64,000 bases of DNA from Nocardia arthritidis NBRC 100137 (GTDB lineage Bacteria; Actinomycetota; Actinomycetes; Mycobacteriales; Mycobacteriaceae), in contig NZ_BDBB01000038.1 of assembly GCF_001612765.1 (NCBI RefSeq), positions 26,781 through 90,780 on the forward strand, written 5' to 3'. Both the position numbers and the translations under genes were made by a program. Below the pieces are notes generated by a model that ran no database searches, had not been told where the DNA came from, and saw only the letters and a list, made by a program, of their open reading frames with translations. Shown here one piece after another: positions 19,221 to 28,399 of this stretch. Within the stretch, counting starts at the first letter, position 1, and every line of letters starts with the position of its first letter.

Positions 19221-20270
19221 CTACTGGCGCGGCGCGCGCAACGCCTCCTCCACGAACTGCGTGGTGTAGGTCTCGGACAGATCGATGCGATCGCGCACGG
19301 GACGGACGTTCTTCGAGTACTTGCCGAGAATGTCCAGCACGTTCTGCGCGCCTTCGGGTTTCATCAGGCCGTCGCCGTTGAACATGCCGATGGAGTCGCG
19401 GATCGACTGGACGTAGAGGTCCTTGCCCGCGCTCGCGTACTGCGGCGGCATCTTCGCGGCGATCTCCTCGGGCGTGTGCGTCCGGATCCATTGCAGCGTC
19501 TGCACGAACGCGGCGGCGAGCTTGCGCACGATGTCCGGGTGGGCGTCGATCGTGGCGCAGTTCATGTACAGCGACGTCGCCGGGTACAGCCCGCCGAGCG
19601 CGGCCCGGGTGCCCGCCTCGGTGCGCATGTCGACCAGAATCCGCGCCTCCCCGGAGTTCACCATCTGCGCCACGGTGGGATCGGTGGTCATGCCCGCGTC
19701 GATGCCGTCGTGGTTCATGCCCGCGATGAAGGTCTGTCCCGCGCCGACTTTCACCCGGGTGTACTCGGCGGTCGTCATGCCCTCCTGGCCGGTGAGGGCC
19801 TGGGTGAGGAAGTCGGTCGAGGAACCGAGCGAGGTCACGCCCAGCTTCTTGCCGCGCAGGTCGGCGATCGAGGTGATGTCCGCGTCCGCCCTCGACACCA
19901 GCTCCACCTCGCCCGGCACATCGGACATCTGCACCACCGAGCGGATGCACTGGTCCTTGGCCTGCAGGTCGATGGTGTGGTCGTAGAACCCGACCACCCC
20001 CTGCACATCGCCGGTGAGCAGCGCGGTCTCGGCCGTGGCGCCGGACTGCTCGCCGAGCAATCTCACGTCGATGTCGTTGCGCTCGAAGAAGCCGAGTCGC
20101 TGGGTGAGCATGGCGGGCAGATAGATCACCTTCTCCAGGCCACCCACCATGATGGTGATCTGCGGCCGCCCGTCGGCCATCGGAATGGTGCGGGAGTCCC
20201 GGCATCCGGTGACGGTCAGCAGTGCCGCGATCGCGACGGCCACGAGCGCCAGCTGCTTGCGATACCTCAT
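19221..20270 (-). CDS. ABC transporter substrate-binding lipoprotein, NitT/TauT type
   Basis: 349 residues. Residues 1-23 are a lipoprotein signal ending LTVTGC, with C23 the lipidated cysteine. The mature part has the NMT1/ABC-type SBP pattern: GGLEKVIYLPAMLTQRLGFF, then LRGKKLGVTSLGSSTDF and a helical C-terminus. Such proteins bring sulfonates, nitrate, pyrimidine precursors or similar small molecules to the permease; the ligand is not readable. The start codon follows the permease stop by two bases (TGATCATG), so the three ABC genes form one operon in the order ATPase, permease, binding protein. Confidence 0.88.
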   Translation of the reverse strand: MRYRKQLALVAVAIAALLTVTGCRDSRTIPMADGRPQITIMVGGLEKVIYLPAMLTQRLGFFERNDIDVRLLGEQSGATAETALLTGDVQGVVGFYDHTIDLQAKDQCIRSVVQMSDVPGEVELVSRADADITSIADLRGKKLGVTSLGSSTDFLTQALTGQEGMTTAEYTRVKVGAGQTFIAGMNHDGIDAGMTTDPTVAQMVNSGEARILVDMRTEAGTRAALGGLYPATSLYMNCATIDAHPDIVRKLAAAFVQTLQWIRTHTPEEIAAKMPPQYASAGKDLYVQSIRDSIGMFNGDGLMKPEGAQNVLDILGKYSKNVRPVRDRIDLSETYTTQFVEEALRAPRQ

Positions 20271-20272
20271 GA

Positions 20273-21157
20273 TCAGATCCCGTGGTTCGAGGTCGTTTGC
20301 GAGGGCCGCCACTTCAGCAACCGGTTCTCCGCCATGCCGATCCCCCACTCGGCGATCAACGCGATCACCGTGATGACGATCATGCCCGCGTAGATGCCCG
20401 CCGAGTCGAATGTGCCTTGCGCGTTGCTGATCAACAGTCCCAAACCCTTGCTGGCACCGGCGTATTCACCCACGACCGCGCCGATCAGCGCGAAGCCGAA
20501 GGCGGTATGCAGGCTGGACAGGATCCAGGTGGTCGCGCTGGGCAGGACGATCGACACCAGCACTTGCCTGCGGCTCGCGCCGAGAATGCGGGCATTGTTG
20601 ATCACGTTGCCGTCGACCTCGCGCGCCCCGGTGAACGCGTTGAAGAACACCGCGAAGAACACCAGCACCACCACGGTGGCGACCTTCGAGCTCAGGCCGA
20701 GCCCGAACCAGATGATGAACAGCGAGGCCAGCACGATGCGCGGAACGGCGTTGAGCGCCTTGATGAACGGCGCGAGCACTTCGGCCCAGTACCGGCTGCG
20801 GCCGAGCAGCACGCCCAGCACGACGCCGGCCACCGTGCCGATCACGAAACCGAGCACGGCTTCCTGCACGGTGGTGTAGATCTGCAGCCAGATCGAGCCG
20901 AATTGAGTTCCCTCGGTGAACCATTCCACCAACCGCGCCCAGATCAGCGACGGCTTGGAGTAGAAGAAGGGATCGATCCACGCCGTGGCGGTGAGTTCCC
21001 ACGCGCCCAGCCACAGCGCCACCAGCGCGGCGCGCAGGCCCCAGGTGCGGATCCGTGCGCGCCGCGCGGTGGTGCGCACCCTGGCCAGGATCTGCTCTTC
21101 GGTCTCGTTCTCCACCACCGGTGTGGCGGCGTCGGGCGCCAGCACGTCATGCGACAC
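20273..21157 (-). CDS. ABC transporter permease, NitT/TauT (SsuC-like) type
   Basis: About 294 residues with ~6 helices and the EAA-like coupling loop around NNARILGASRRQVLVSIVLP. Partner of the adjacent ATPase and binding lipoprotein. The GTG at 21157 lies inside the 3' end of the ATPase gene (11-bp overlap) and is preceded by AAGGGAG, so translation is coupled. A longer frame upstream was rejected for lack of a ribosome site. Confidence 0.9.
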   Translation of the reverse strand: MSHDVLAPDAATPVVENETEEQILARVRTTARRARIRTWGLRAALVALWLGAWELTATAWIDPFFYSKPSLIWARLVEWFTEGTQFGSIWLQIYTTVQEAVLGFVIGTVAGVVLGVLLGRSRYWAEVLAPFIKALNAVPRIVLASLFIIWFGLGLSSKVATVVVLVFFAVFFNAFTGAREVDGNVINNARILGASRRQVLVSIVLPSATTWILSSLHTAFGFALIGAVVGEYAGASKGLGLLISNAQGTFDSAGIYAGMIVITVIALIAEWGIGMAENRLLKWRPSQTTSNHGI

Positions 21158-21953
21158 GGGAGGCTCCCTTCGCGCGTGCGGCCTCGACCTCATCGCGCAG
21201 CGTCTGCCAGATCTCCTGGTAGATGTCGCGGAACTCGGTCGTCAGCCGAACTTCCTCGACACTGCGCGGCCGCGCCAAGCCGACGGGGAAGTCACCGCAG
21301 ACGGTGGCCGGGCTCGCGGTCATCACGACCACCCGGTCGGCCAGCACGATCGCCTCCTCCAGATCGTGCGTGACGAAGATGACCGCCGCGTTGGTGCCCG
21401 CCCAGACCCGCAGCAGTTCGTCCTGCATGAGCTGGCGGGTCTGCACGTCCAGCGCGCTGAACGGCTCGTCCATCAGCAGGATCTCCGGCTCGTTGACCAG
21501 CGTCTGCGCCAGCGCCACGCGCTTGCGCATGCCGCCGGACAGCTGGTGGGGGTAGTAGCTTTCGAATCCGGCCAGGCCCACCTTGCGCACCCATCCCGAC
21601 GCCTTCGCGCGCGCCTCGGCTTTCGACGCGCCGCGCAGGCGCGGGCCGAGCGCGACGTTGTCCAGCACGCTCTTCCACGGCAGCACCGCGTCCTGCTGGA
21701 ACATGTAGCCGATGCCGTCCGGGATGCCGTCGACGTCCTCGCCGCGCACCAGCGTCCGGCCTGCCGAGGCCGGTTCCAGCCCGGACACCAGCGACAACGT
21801 GGTGGACTTGCCGCATCCGGTCGGGCCGACGACGGCGACGAATTCGCCGGGCCGCACCGTGAGGTTCAGATTGCGCACGGCGGTGTGGATGCCACCGCCG
21901 GTGCCGGGGAAGCGCTTGGTCGCGCTCCGCAGCTCGATGAGTGATTGCGTCAT
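21147..21953 (-). CDS. ABC transporter ATP-binding protein, NitT/TauT (SsuB-like) type
   Basis: 268 residues. Walker A GPTGCGKST, Q-loop in MFQQDAVLPW, signature LSGGM, Walker B ILLMDEP and the H-loop VTHDLEEA are all intact. GMRKRVALAQTL is typical of the nitrate/sulfonate/taurine group. First gene of the three-gene operon, facing away from the CitA-type sensor kinase gene; a perfect palindrome lies in the shared promoter region. Confidence 0.93.
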   Translation of the reverse strand: MTQSLIELRSATKRFPGTGGGIHTAVRNLNLTVRPGEFVAVVGPTGCGKSTTLSLVSGLEPASAGRTLVRGEDVDGIPDGIGYMFQQDAVLPWKSVLDNVALGPRLRGASKAEARAKASGWVRKVGLAGFESYYPHQLSGGMRKRVALAQTLVNEPEILLMDEPFSALDVQTRQLMQDELLRVWAGTNAAVIFVTHDLEEAIVLADRVVVMTASPATVCGDFPVGLARPRSVEEVRLTTEFRDIYQEIWQTLRDEVEAARAKGASRVA

Positions 21954-22014
21954 TGCTTCCTACTCCTGCGAGATCGGGTAGGGCGAACGTACGTGTCCCG
22001 GGTCACACCCCCGA

Positions 22015-22030
22015 GCTTGTGCGCACAAGC
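22015..22030. promoter_or_regulatory. 16-bp perfect palindrome, candidate operator
   Basis: GCTTGTGC-GCACAAGC lies between the divergent ABC operon and sensor kinase gene. Related half-sites follow (CCACAAAC near 22032 and TTTTGTGCAT near 22053), suggesting an array bound by a dimeric regulator, possibly the CitB-type response regulator encoded nearby. Confidence 0.5.
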
Positions 22031-22109
22031 GCCACAAACGCGGGATTCGCAGGTTTTGTGCATTCTGCTCACGCTCCCGTGCGCGGTCATTCGCGCCTAT
22101 GCTGCGCCC

Positions 22110-23798
22110 ATGGCCACTGAGGGCGCGCGGGCCGTGCGATTGCGGACCCAGGTTCTGCTGTCGCAGATCCTGGTCGTCGCGCTGACCCTCGGTGTCGCGT
22201 TCGCGGTGTTCGGCTACCTCAGCGACCAGCGGCTGCGCGATGCCTACGGCCAGCGCGCGCTGGCTGTCGCGCGCACGGTCGCCGCCGATCCGGTGGTGCG
22301 CGCCGAGGTGGGGCGGTACGCCCCGGGGGCGGTCGCCGACGATCCCGCCGTGCGCCGGGAGCTGGCCGCCGGTCCGCTCGAGCGGCTCGCGGTGGACGCG
22401 ACGCAGCGCAACGGTGCGCTGTTCGTCGTGATCACCGATGACGCGGGCATCCGCCTCGCGCATCCGGACGCCGGACGGCTCGCCGAGCACGTCAGCACCG
22501 ATCCGTCCGAGGCGCTCGCGGGCCGCGAGGCGATCACCGAGGAACGCGGCACGCTCGGCGACTCGGTGCGCGCGAAGGTCCCGGTGCTCGCTCCCGGTTC
22601 CGGCCGGGTGGTCGGCGCGGTCAGCGTCGGCATCGCCACCGACGCGGTGCACGATCAACTGCTCGGCGACCTGCGCACCGCGGGCGGGCTGGTCGCGGTG
22701 GCGCTCGCGGTCGGCATCGCCGGCTCGATCCTGCTCGCCCGCCGGTGGCGCGGGCTCACGCTCGGGCTGGAACCGGACGAGCTGGCCGAACTGGTCCGCG
22801 GCCAAGCCGCGGTGCTGCACGGTATCGGCGGCGGTGTGCTCGCGGTCGACGCGTCGTGGCGCACCACCTTCGTCAACGACGAGGCCCGCAGGCTGCTCGG
22901 TGTCGCGCCGGACATCGGGCGTCCGGTGGACGAGCTCGGGCTGACGCCCCGCGTGCTGGAAGTTTTTCGCGACCTCGACGAGCAGCCCGCCTCGGCGACG
23001 GTCGGCGCGAACATCGTCATCGTCTCCGCGCGCCGGGTCGTCCGGGACGGGCGCGATCTCGGCGCGGTGCTCACGGTGCGCGACCGCACCGACGTGGAAT
23101 CGCTGACCCGGCAACTGGACGCGGTGCAGTCGATGAGCACGGTGCTGCGCGCGCAGCGCCACGAGTTCTCCAACAAGATGCACCTGATCAGCGGACTGCT
23201 GCACGGCGGGCGGGTCGGGGAGGCGGCGCGGTCGGTCGACGAACTGATCGGTGCGGGACCGCTCGGCCCGGCGACACCGGGCATCGACGCCATCCACGAC
23301 GCGTACCTGCAGGCATTCCTGGCCGCCAAGGCCGCGCACGCCAGGGAGAACGGCGTCGAACTCGTACTCGGCCCCAACACCTGGGTCGAGGGCAGTCTCA
23401 CCGATCCGGTCGACGTGACGACCGTGCTCGGCAACCTGCTGGACAACGCCATGGAGGCCGTCCGCGCCGGAGACCGGGCGATTCGGCAGGTGGAAGTCGA
23501 ACTGGTGCAGGAGGATTCGACTCTGCACATCACCGTCGCCGACACCGGCGACGGTGTCGCGCCCGGTCTGGTGGACACGCTGTTCACCGAAGGGGTCTCG
23601 ACCCGCGACGACCGCGGCGTGCCCGGCGGGCGCGGCGTCGGCCTCACACTGATCCGCCAGATCGTCCGCGCCCACGGCGGCGACGTGCGCCTGTCGAGCC
23701 CCGGCGGCGGCGAGCCGCCGCTCACCGGGGCCGAATTCATCGCCCGCATCCCCGGCGTGCTCGTCGAAAGCGAGGTGGCATGGCCGCGCCGACCCTGA
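22110..23798 (+). CDS. Sensor histidine kinase, CitA/DcuS family
   Basis: 562 residues. One membrane helix at ~15-37, an extracytoplasmic sensor of ~150 residues, a second helix at ~188-212, a PAS-like region (~230-320), then the kinase. The phosphoacceptor region RHEFSNKMHLISGLL (H351) is that of the CitA/DcuS/DpiB group, and the N box NLLDNAMEAV plus GDGV and GGRGVGLTLIRQ are intact. Family members sense di- or tricarboxylates outside the cell; the ligand here is unknown. It is divergent from a NitT/TauT importer, so it may sense that importer's substrate. ATG 22110 is the first start near the first helix. Confidence 0.88.
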   Translation: MATEGARAVRLRTQVLLSQILVVALTLGVAFAVFGYLSDQRLRDAYGQRALAVARTVAADPVVRAEVGRYAPGAVADDPAVRRELAAGPLERLAVDATQRNGALFVVITDDAGIRLAHPDAGRLAEHVSTDPSEALAGREAITEERGTLGDSVRAKVPVLAPGSGRVVGAVSVGIATDAVHDQLLGDLRTAGGLVAVALAVGIAGSILLARRWRGLTLGLEPDELAELVRGQAAVLHGIGGGVLAVDASWRTTFVNDEARRLLGVAPDIGRPVDELGLTPRVLEVFRDLDEQPASATVGANIVIVSARRVVRDGRDLGAVLTVRDRTDVESLTRQLDAVQSMSTVLRAQRHEFSNKMHLISGLLHGGRVGEAARSVDELIGAGPLGPATPGIDAIHDAYLQAFLAAKAAHARENGVELVLGPNTWVEGSLTDPVDVTTVLGNLLDNAMEAVRAGDRAIRQVEVELVQEDSTLHITVADTGDGVAPGLVDTLFTEGVSTRDDRGVPGGRGVGLTLIRQIVRAHGGDVRLSSPGGGEPPLTGAEFIARIPGVLVESEVAWPRRP

Positions 23799-24451
23799 CC
23801 GTCCTCGTCGTCGACGACGACTTCCGGGTGGCGAACCTGCACGCCGGAATCGTGCGGTCTATACCGGGCTTCACGGTGGCAGGCACGGCCAACACCCTCG
23901 CGGCCGCACGGGAACTGGTCGCGGCGGATCCGATCGACCTGGCGCTGGTGGACGTCTATCTGCCGGACGGATCCGGCATCGATTTCGTCCGCGAACTCCG
24001 CTGCGACGCGATGATGCTCACCGCGTCGACGGAGAGCGAGGCCGTGCGAGCCGCCATCGCGGCGGGCGCGCTGGCCTACCTCGTCAAGCCGTTTCCGCAT
24101 ACAGACCTGGCCGCCCGGCTGGCCGCCTATGCCCGGTACCGGCGCATTCTCGCGGTGCCGCAGGTCGACAACGCCCGCGTGTCCGCCGCGCTGCACGCAC
24201 TGCGTCCGGCAGTCACCGCCGGACCGTCCGCGACGGTGTCATCACCGACCAAAGACGCTGTTCTGCAAGCAATTACGGATGCGAGGACGCCCCTGTCCGC
24301 AGGCGAGGTGGCGAGCGCCATCGGCGTCTCCCGGGCCACCGCCCAGCGCTACCTGGCCGGGCTCGTGGCCAGCGGCACGGTGCGCATGAGCCTGCGCTAC
24401 GGCGCCACGGGACGGCCCGAACAGGAATACTCCGCCGCACCGCAGCGCTGA
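23780..24451 (+). CDS. Response regulator, CitB/DpiA family
   Basis: 223 residues. Receiver domain with acidic pocket VVDDDF, phosphorylated aspartate D58 (LALVDVYLPDGSG), a Thr in MLTAS and the lysine in AYLVKPF. The C-terminal ~90 residues hold a helix-turn-helix (LSAGEVASAIGVSRATAQRY) as in the CitB/DpiA class. Its ATG overlaps the end of the kinase gene by 19 bp, with GAGGTGG ahead, so the pair is cotranslated. Likely targets are the divergent ABC operon and its own promoter. Confidence 0.9.
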   Translation: MAAPTLTVLVVDDDFRVANLHAGIVRSIPGFTVAGTANTLAAARELVAADPIDLALVDVYLPDGSGIDFVRELRCDAMMLTASTESEAVRAAIAAGALAYLVKPFPHTDLAARLAAYARYRRILAVPQVDNARVSAALHALRPAVTAGPSATVSSPTKDAVLQAITDARTPLSAGEVASAIGVSRATAQRYLAGLVASGTVRMSLRYGATGRPEQEYSAAPQR

Positions 24452-24485
24452 GCGGGCGGTATCCCATCGGCGGTACCGTCGGGGC

Positions 24486-25538
24486 ATGAGCATCCTCGAC
24501 GTCGCCGTGCTCGGCTACGGCTTGGCCGGGTCGGTCTTCCACGCTCCGCTGATCGCGGCGGAGCCGCGGATGCGAGTCGCGGCGGTGGTCACCTCCGCGG
24601 CCGAACGGGCCGAACGCGCACGCGCCGAGCACCCCGGTGTCCGCGTGGTGCCGCATGCCGAAGAGCTGTTCACCGCGCCGCGCGGCATAGATCTGGTCGT
24701 GATCGCGACGCCCAACCGCACCCACGCGCCGCTGGCCCGGCAAGCCCTCGAGGCCGGGTTGCCGGTGGTGGTCGACAAGCCGTTCGCGGTCACGGCAGAC
24801 GATGCCGAGGACCTCGTCGCATGTGCGGAGCGCACCGGCTCGGCGCTGTCGGTCTTCCAGAACCGGCGCTGGGACGGCGACTTCCGGACGGTGCGCGAGC
24901 TGGTCGAGACCGGGAAGCTGGGCCGGGTGCGGCGGTTCGAGTCGCGGTTCGAGCGGTGGCGTCCGGTGCCGAAAGGCGGCTGGCGGGAGGTCGGCACGGA
25001 CGAGGAGGGCGCGGGCATCCTGTTCGACCTCGGCAGCCACCTGGTGGACCAAGCCGTGAGCTTGTTCGGCCCGGTGGCTTCGGTGTACTGCGAGCTGGAC
25101 CGGCGGCGCGAGGGGATCACCACCGACGACGACGCGTTCGTCGCGCTGACCCATACCGGCGGTGTCCGCTCCCACCTGTGGATGAGCGCCGTCGCTCCGC
25201 ACCTCGGACCACGCTTCCGGGTGCTCGGGTCGGAAGCCGGGTATGTCACCTACGGATTGGACCCGCAGGAGGACGCGCTACGGTCCGGTCGCCGCCCGGA
25301 CGGCGATTCACCCTGGGGCACAGTCGATGCCGACCGCTGGGGCGTACTCGGCGCGGAACCCGATTTCGTCCCGGTGCCGACCGCGCCCGGCGCATACCCA
25401 GCGTTCTACGCCGCCATGGCCGCCGCGCTCCTCGACGGCGCGCCCGTCCCCGTCGACCCGCGCGACGCCGTCACGACGCTGCGCCTGCTGACGAAGGCAC
25501 GAGAGTCGGCGGCCCGGGGTGTGACCGTCACCGCTTGA
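24486..25538 (+). CDS. Gfo/Idh/MocA-family oxidoreductase
   Basis: 350 residues. N-terminal Rossmann fold (VAVLGYGLAGSVFH), then the family motif DKPFAVTADDA containing the EKP-like lysine, and a C-terminal alpha/beta domain with GSHLVDQAV. These are NAD(P)-dependent dehydrogenases of sugars, inositols or their derivatives. No sugar-transport genes lie beside it and the substrate is unknown. Transcribed in the direction of the two-component genes, 34 bp after the response regulator, so cotranscription is possible. Confidence 0.88.
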   Translation: MSILDVAVLGYGLAGSVFHAPLIAAEPRMRVAAVVTSAAERAERARAEHPGVRVVPHAEELFTAPRGIDLVVIATPNRTHAPLARQALEAGLPVVVDKPFAVTADDAEDLVACAERTGSALSVFQNRRWDGDFRTVRELVETGKLGRVRRFESRFERWRPVPKGGWREVGTDEEGAGILFDLGSHLVDQAVSLFGPVASVYCELDRRREGITTDDDAFVALTHTGGVRSHLWMSAVAPHLGPRFRVLGSEAGYVTYGLDPQEDALRSGRRPDGDSPWGTVDADRWGVLGAEPDFVPVPTAPGAYPAFYAAMAAALLDGAPVPVDPRDAVTTLRLLTKARESAARGVTVTA

Positions 25539-25623
25539 CCGGGGCTGGCCACCTTCGCCACGAGTCGATAACGTCGGTCCCCGGGATCGGCCCGTCCGGC
25601 CGCTCGTCGGAGAGGAGACCCCC

Positions 25624-26514
25624 TTGGGTGCAACGATTTTCGCGGTGTTGCTGCCGCTGGCACTGGCCTTGGTGATGTTCGGGCTCGGATTGACGCTGAC
25701 GACCGAGGATTTCGCGCGCGTGCTGCGGTATCCGAAAGCGGCGGTGATCGCCCTGGTGTGCCAGATGGTTCTGCTGCCCGCGGTATGCCTGGGCCTGATC
25801 CGCCTGTTCGGACTCGACGGCGCGCTGGCCGCGGGCATGCTGCTGCTCGCCGCGTCGCCGGGCGGAGCGTCGGCGAACCTGTTCAGTCACATCGCCGGGG
25901 GCAACGTGGCGTTGAACATCACGCTCACCGCGATCAATTCGGTGCTCGCCGTGTTCACCATGCCGGTGGTGGTGGCGCTGTCCTACGCCTTGTTCCTGGA
26001 CGGCGAGGGTTCGGTCGGGCTGCGGCCGGACAAATTCGCTCAGGTATTCGCCATCGTGCTCGTGCCCGTCGCGATCGGCATGGCGGTGCACCGGCGGTTC
26101 CCGGAGTGGTCGCGCCGGATGCGCGGCGCGGTCAAGGTCCTTTCCGTCGTGGTGCTCGCGCTGGTGATCGCGGCCGGAGTGGGATCGAATCTGGACACGC
26201 TGTCGGAGCACATCGGACAGCTGTCCGCGATCTGCCTGTCCTTCGCCGTGATCAGCCTGGCCGTCGGCTACTTCGTGCCCCGGCTCGCGCGAGTGGAAAC
26301 CGATCAGGCCATCGCCTCGGCCATGGAGATCGGCGTGCACAACGCGGCGCTCGCGATCGCCGTCGCCGCTTCGGTACTCGACAACGAGACGATGGCCGTC
26401 CCCGGCGCGGTCTACGGGGTTCTGATGAACATTCCCGCGGCGCTCGCGGCATATCTGCTGGCCAGGCGGACGCGGCGGGACCAACCCGCGCCCGCGCCCA
26501 GCATGGCCGGTTAG
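25624..26514 (+). CDS. Bile acid:sodium symporter-family (BASS) transporter
   Basis: 296 residues with ~9-10 hydrophobic helices. ASPGGASANLFSHIAGGNVALN and EIGVHNAALAIAVA are the two half-repeat motifs of the BASS/SBF fold that bind sodium and substrate. Family members carry bile acids, pyruvate, pantoate and other organic anions; substrate unknown here. The start is a TTG with GAGAGGAG upstream. Single gene between the oxidoreductase and the kinase. Confidence 0.85.
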   Translation: MGATIFAVLLPLALALVMFGLGLTLTTEDFARVLRYPKAAVIALVCQMVLLPAVCLGLIRLFGLDGALAAGMLLLAASPGGASANLFSHIAGGNVALNITLTAINSVLAVFTMPVVVALSYALFLDGEGSVGLRPDKFAQVFAIVLVPVAIGMAVHRRFPEWSRRMRGAVKVLSVVVLALVIAAGVGSNLDTLSEHIGQLSAICLSFAVISLAVGYFVPRLARVETDQAIASAMEIGVHNAALAIAVAASVLDNETMAVPGAVYGVLMNIPAALAAYLLARRTRRDQPAPAPSMAG

Positions 26515-26601
26515 CGGGGGCAGGCGCTGCGCGAACACGAGAGTGCCCGGTGAGTAGCCTCTCGGAGGGTCGTACGCCATGAGAAGGGAGCCAGCTGCGC
26601 G

Positions 26602-28275
26602 ATGCAACCGCTCGGCATGAACGATCCGGCCAGGATCGGGGACTATCGCCTGCTCGGCGTCCTGGGCGTCGGTGGCATGGGCCGCGTCTACCTCGGACGG
26701 AACGCGGGCGGGCGCACCGTCGCGGTCAAGGTCATCCGCCCCGACATGATCGACGCGGAGTTCCGCACGCGCTTCCGGCGGGAGGTCGCGGCGGCGCGCC
26801 GGGTCGGCGGACGGTTCACCGCGCCGGTGCTCGACGCCGACGTGGACGCCGATCCGCCGTGGCTGGCCACCGGTTACGTGGCCGGGTTCTCGCTGGCCGA
26901 CGCGGTCGACCGGTACGGGCCGTTCACCGAGCACGCGCTGCTCGTGCTGGCGCACGGGCTGATCGAGGCATTGACGGCTGTCCATGGCGCCGGGGTGGTG
27001 CACCGCGACCTCAAGCCGTCCAATGTCCTCCTGGCTCTCGACGGTCCCAAGGTCATCGACTTCGGCATCGCCCGCGCCGTCGACGACAGTCAGCTCACCA
27101 CCACCGGAAAGGTCATCGGCTCTCCGGGATTCATGTGCCCGGAGCAGGTGACCGGCGACCCGATCGGCCCGTCCGTCGACGTGTTCGCCCTGGGCGGGGT
27201 CCTCGTGTTCGCGGCGACCGGCCACGGACCGTTCGGCGTCGGCGACACCGTGCAGATGCTGTGGCGGGTGGTGTACGAGGAGCCGCAGCTCGACGACGTC
27301 CCGCAGCGACTGCGCCCGCTGGTGTCGGCCTGCTTGACCAAGGACGCCGCGGCTCGCCCTACGCCGGACCAGTTGCTCACCCAGCTCACCGCTCTCGGCA
27401 TCCCCGAGCGCGGCGGCTGGCTGCCCGCCCCGGTGCTCGAGGAGGTCAGCCACCGCGCAGTGGAGCTGCTGAACCTTGACTCCGGGCCGTTCGACCGCCC
27501 GGACCTTCCCGCGCCCCCGCATCCCGCGCGCACCGCCGACACCATGATCCATTCGGCTTCACCTGCGCACCCGCACAGCGACCCCGGGCGATCGGCGCCC
27601 ACGCACCTGCGGCATCCGGGCCCGCCGCAGGCGTCTCCCACGTACACCGGACACCACACCTACCCGCCCGCACACCAGAGTTCGCCCCGGTTCGGCGCGG
27701 CCGCCGCCGCACCTCATCCTCGCCGCCCCGGCCGAGCCCTGCTCGTCGCGGGTGCGCTCGTCGTCTGCATCGCCGTCGCCGTAGCGGCGTTCGTGGTCGG
27801 CGCACAGCTACGGAACGACGATCCGAACGATTCGATCGCGCAAACCACCTCAGCAGCCAGCACACCTTCCACAGCTACCGCCACGCAGGCCGATGACACG
27901 ACCCCGACGACCAGCAGCAGTCCCTCCGCTGCCAGCGTTCCGAATGCTTTTCTCGGCGAGTGGAAAGGTGTGGCGAAAGATCTTCTCGGCAGCTACGACA
28001 TCATCCTGACACTCAATCCGGGCGACGTAGGTGAACAAGTCGGAGAATCGACCAATACCGGCCGAATCATCGGCTTGAAGTGCGGTCGCGCCGAGACACT
28101 CACCGCTGTCGCAGCGGAAAGCGTCACATTGAGGGCCGCACTCACTCAGAATCCCGGTGGATGTAACGACGAAGGCGCGTCCTCCCATCTGGAACTGCGG
28201 CCGGACGGGACCATTTCCTACCGAACACAGGGCGTGGCGGGGGATATGACCGGGATCCTCACGAGAACCAGCTGA
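26602..28275 (+). CDS. Receptor-type Ser/Thr protein kinase
   Basis: 557 residues. Kinase domain at ~13-275: glycine loop GVGGMGRVY, K43 in VAVKV, catalytic HRDLKPSN, DFGIA, and PEQVTG in place of APE. A ~100-residue His/Pro-rich juxtamembrane linker, one membrane helix (~377-400), a Ser/Thr-rich spacer and a ~105-residue outer domain with two cysteines (KCGR, GGCND) follow. Cytoplasmic phosphorylation would be tuned by an extracellular signal; ligand and targets unknown. An ATG five codons downstream (MNDPAR) is an alternative start. Related small outer domains are common in actinobacterial kinases. Confidence 0.9.
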   Translation: MQPLGMNDPARIGDYRLLGVLGVGGMGRVYLGRNAGGRTVAVKVIRPDMIDAEFRTRFRREVAAARRVGGRFTAPVLDADVDADPPWLATGYVAGFSLADAVDRYGPFTEHALLVLAHGLIEALTAVHGAGVVHRDLKPSNVLLALDGPKVIDFGIARAVDDSQLTTTGKVIGSPGFMCPEQVTGDPIGPSVDVFALGGVLVFAATGHGPFGVGDTVQMLWRVVYEEPQLDDVPQRLRPLVSACLTKDAAARPTPDQLLTQLTALGIPERGGWLPAPVLEEVSHRAVELLNLDSGPFDRPDLPAPPHPARTADTMIHSASPAHPHSDPGRSAPTHLRHPGPPQASPTYTGHHTYPPAHQSSPRFGAAAAAPHPRRPGRALLVAGALVVCIAVAVAAFVVGAQLRNDDPNDSIAQTTSAASTPSTATATQADDTTPTTSSSPSAASVPNAFLGEWKGVAKDLLGSYDIILTLNPGDVGEQVGESTNTGRIIGLKCGRAETLTAVAAESVTLRAALTQNPGGCNDEGASSHLELRPDGTISYRTQGVAGDMTGILTRTS

Positions 28276-28399
28276 CCCGGGTTCCCAGTAGCAGCCCCCC
28301 GAGTCACACGTCATACGTGATGGCCGCGTCCGCCGGTGGCGTCCCAGCAAGGAACGCATGCCACGAGCACGGTCGTCCGCGGGCGGTTAAGGTGCGGCG

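Noticed and set aside
17727..20393. Long plus-strand open frame (~890 codons)
   Set aside because: Antisense to the nucleoside transporter and ABC binding-protein genes; no domain features.
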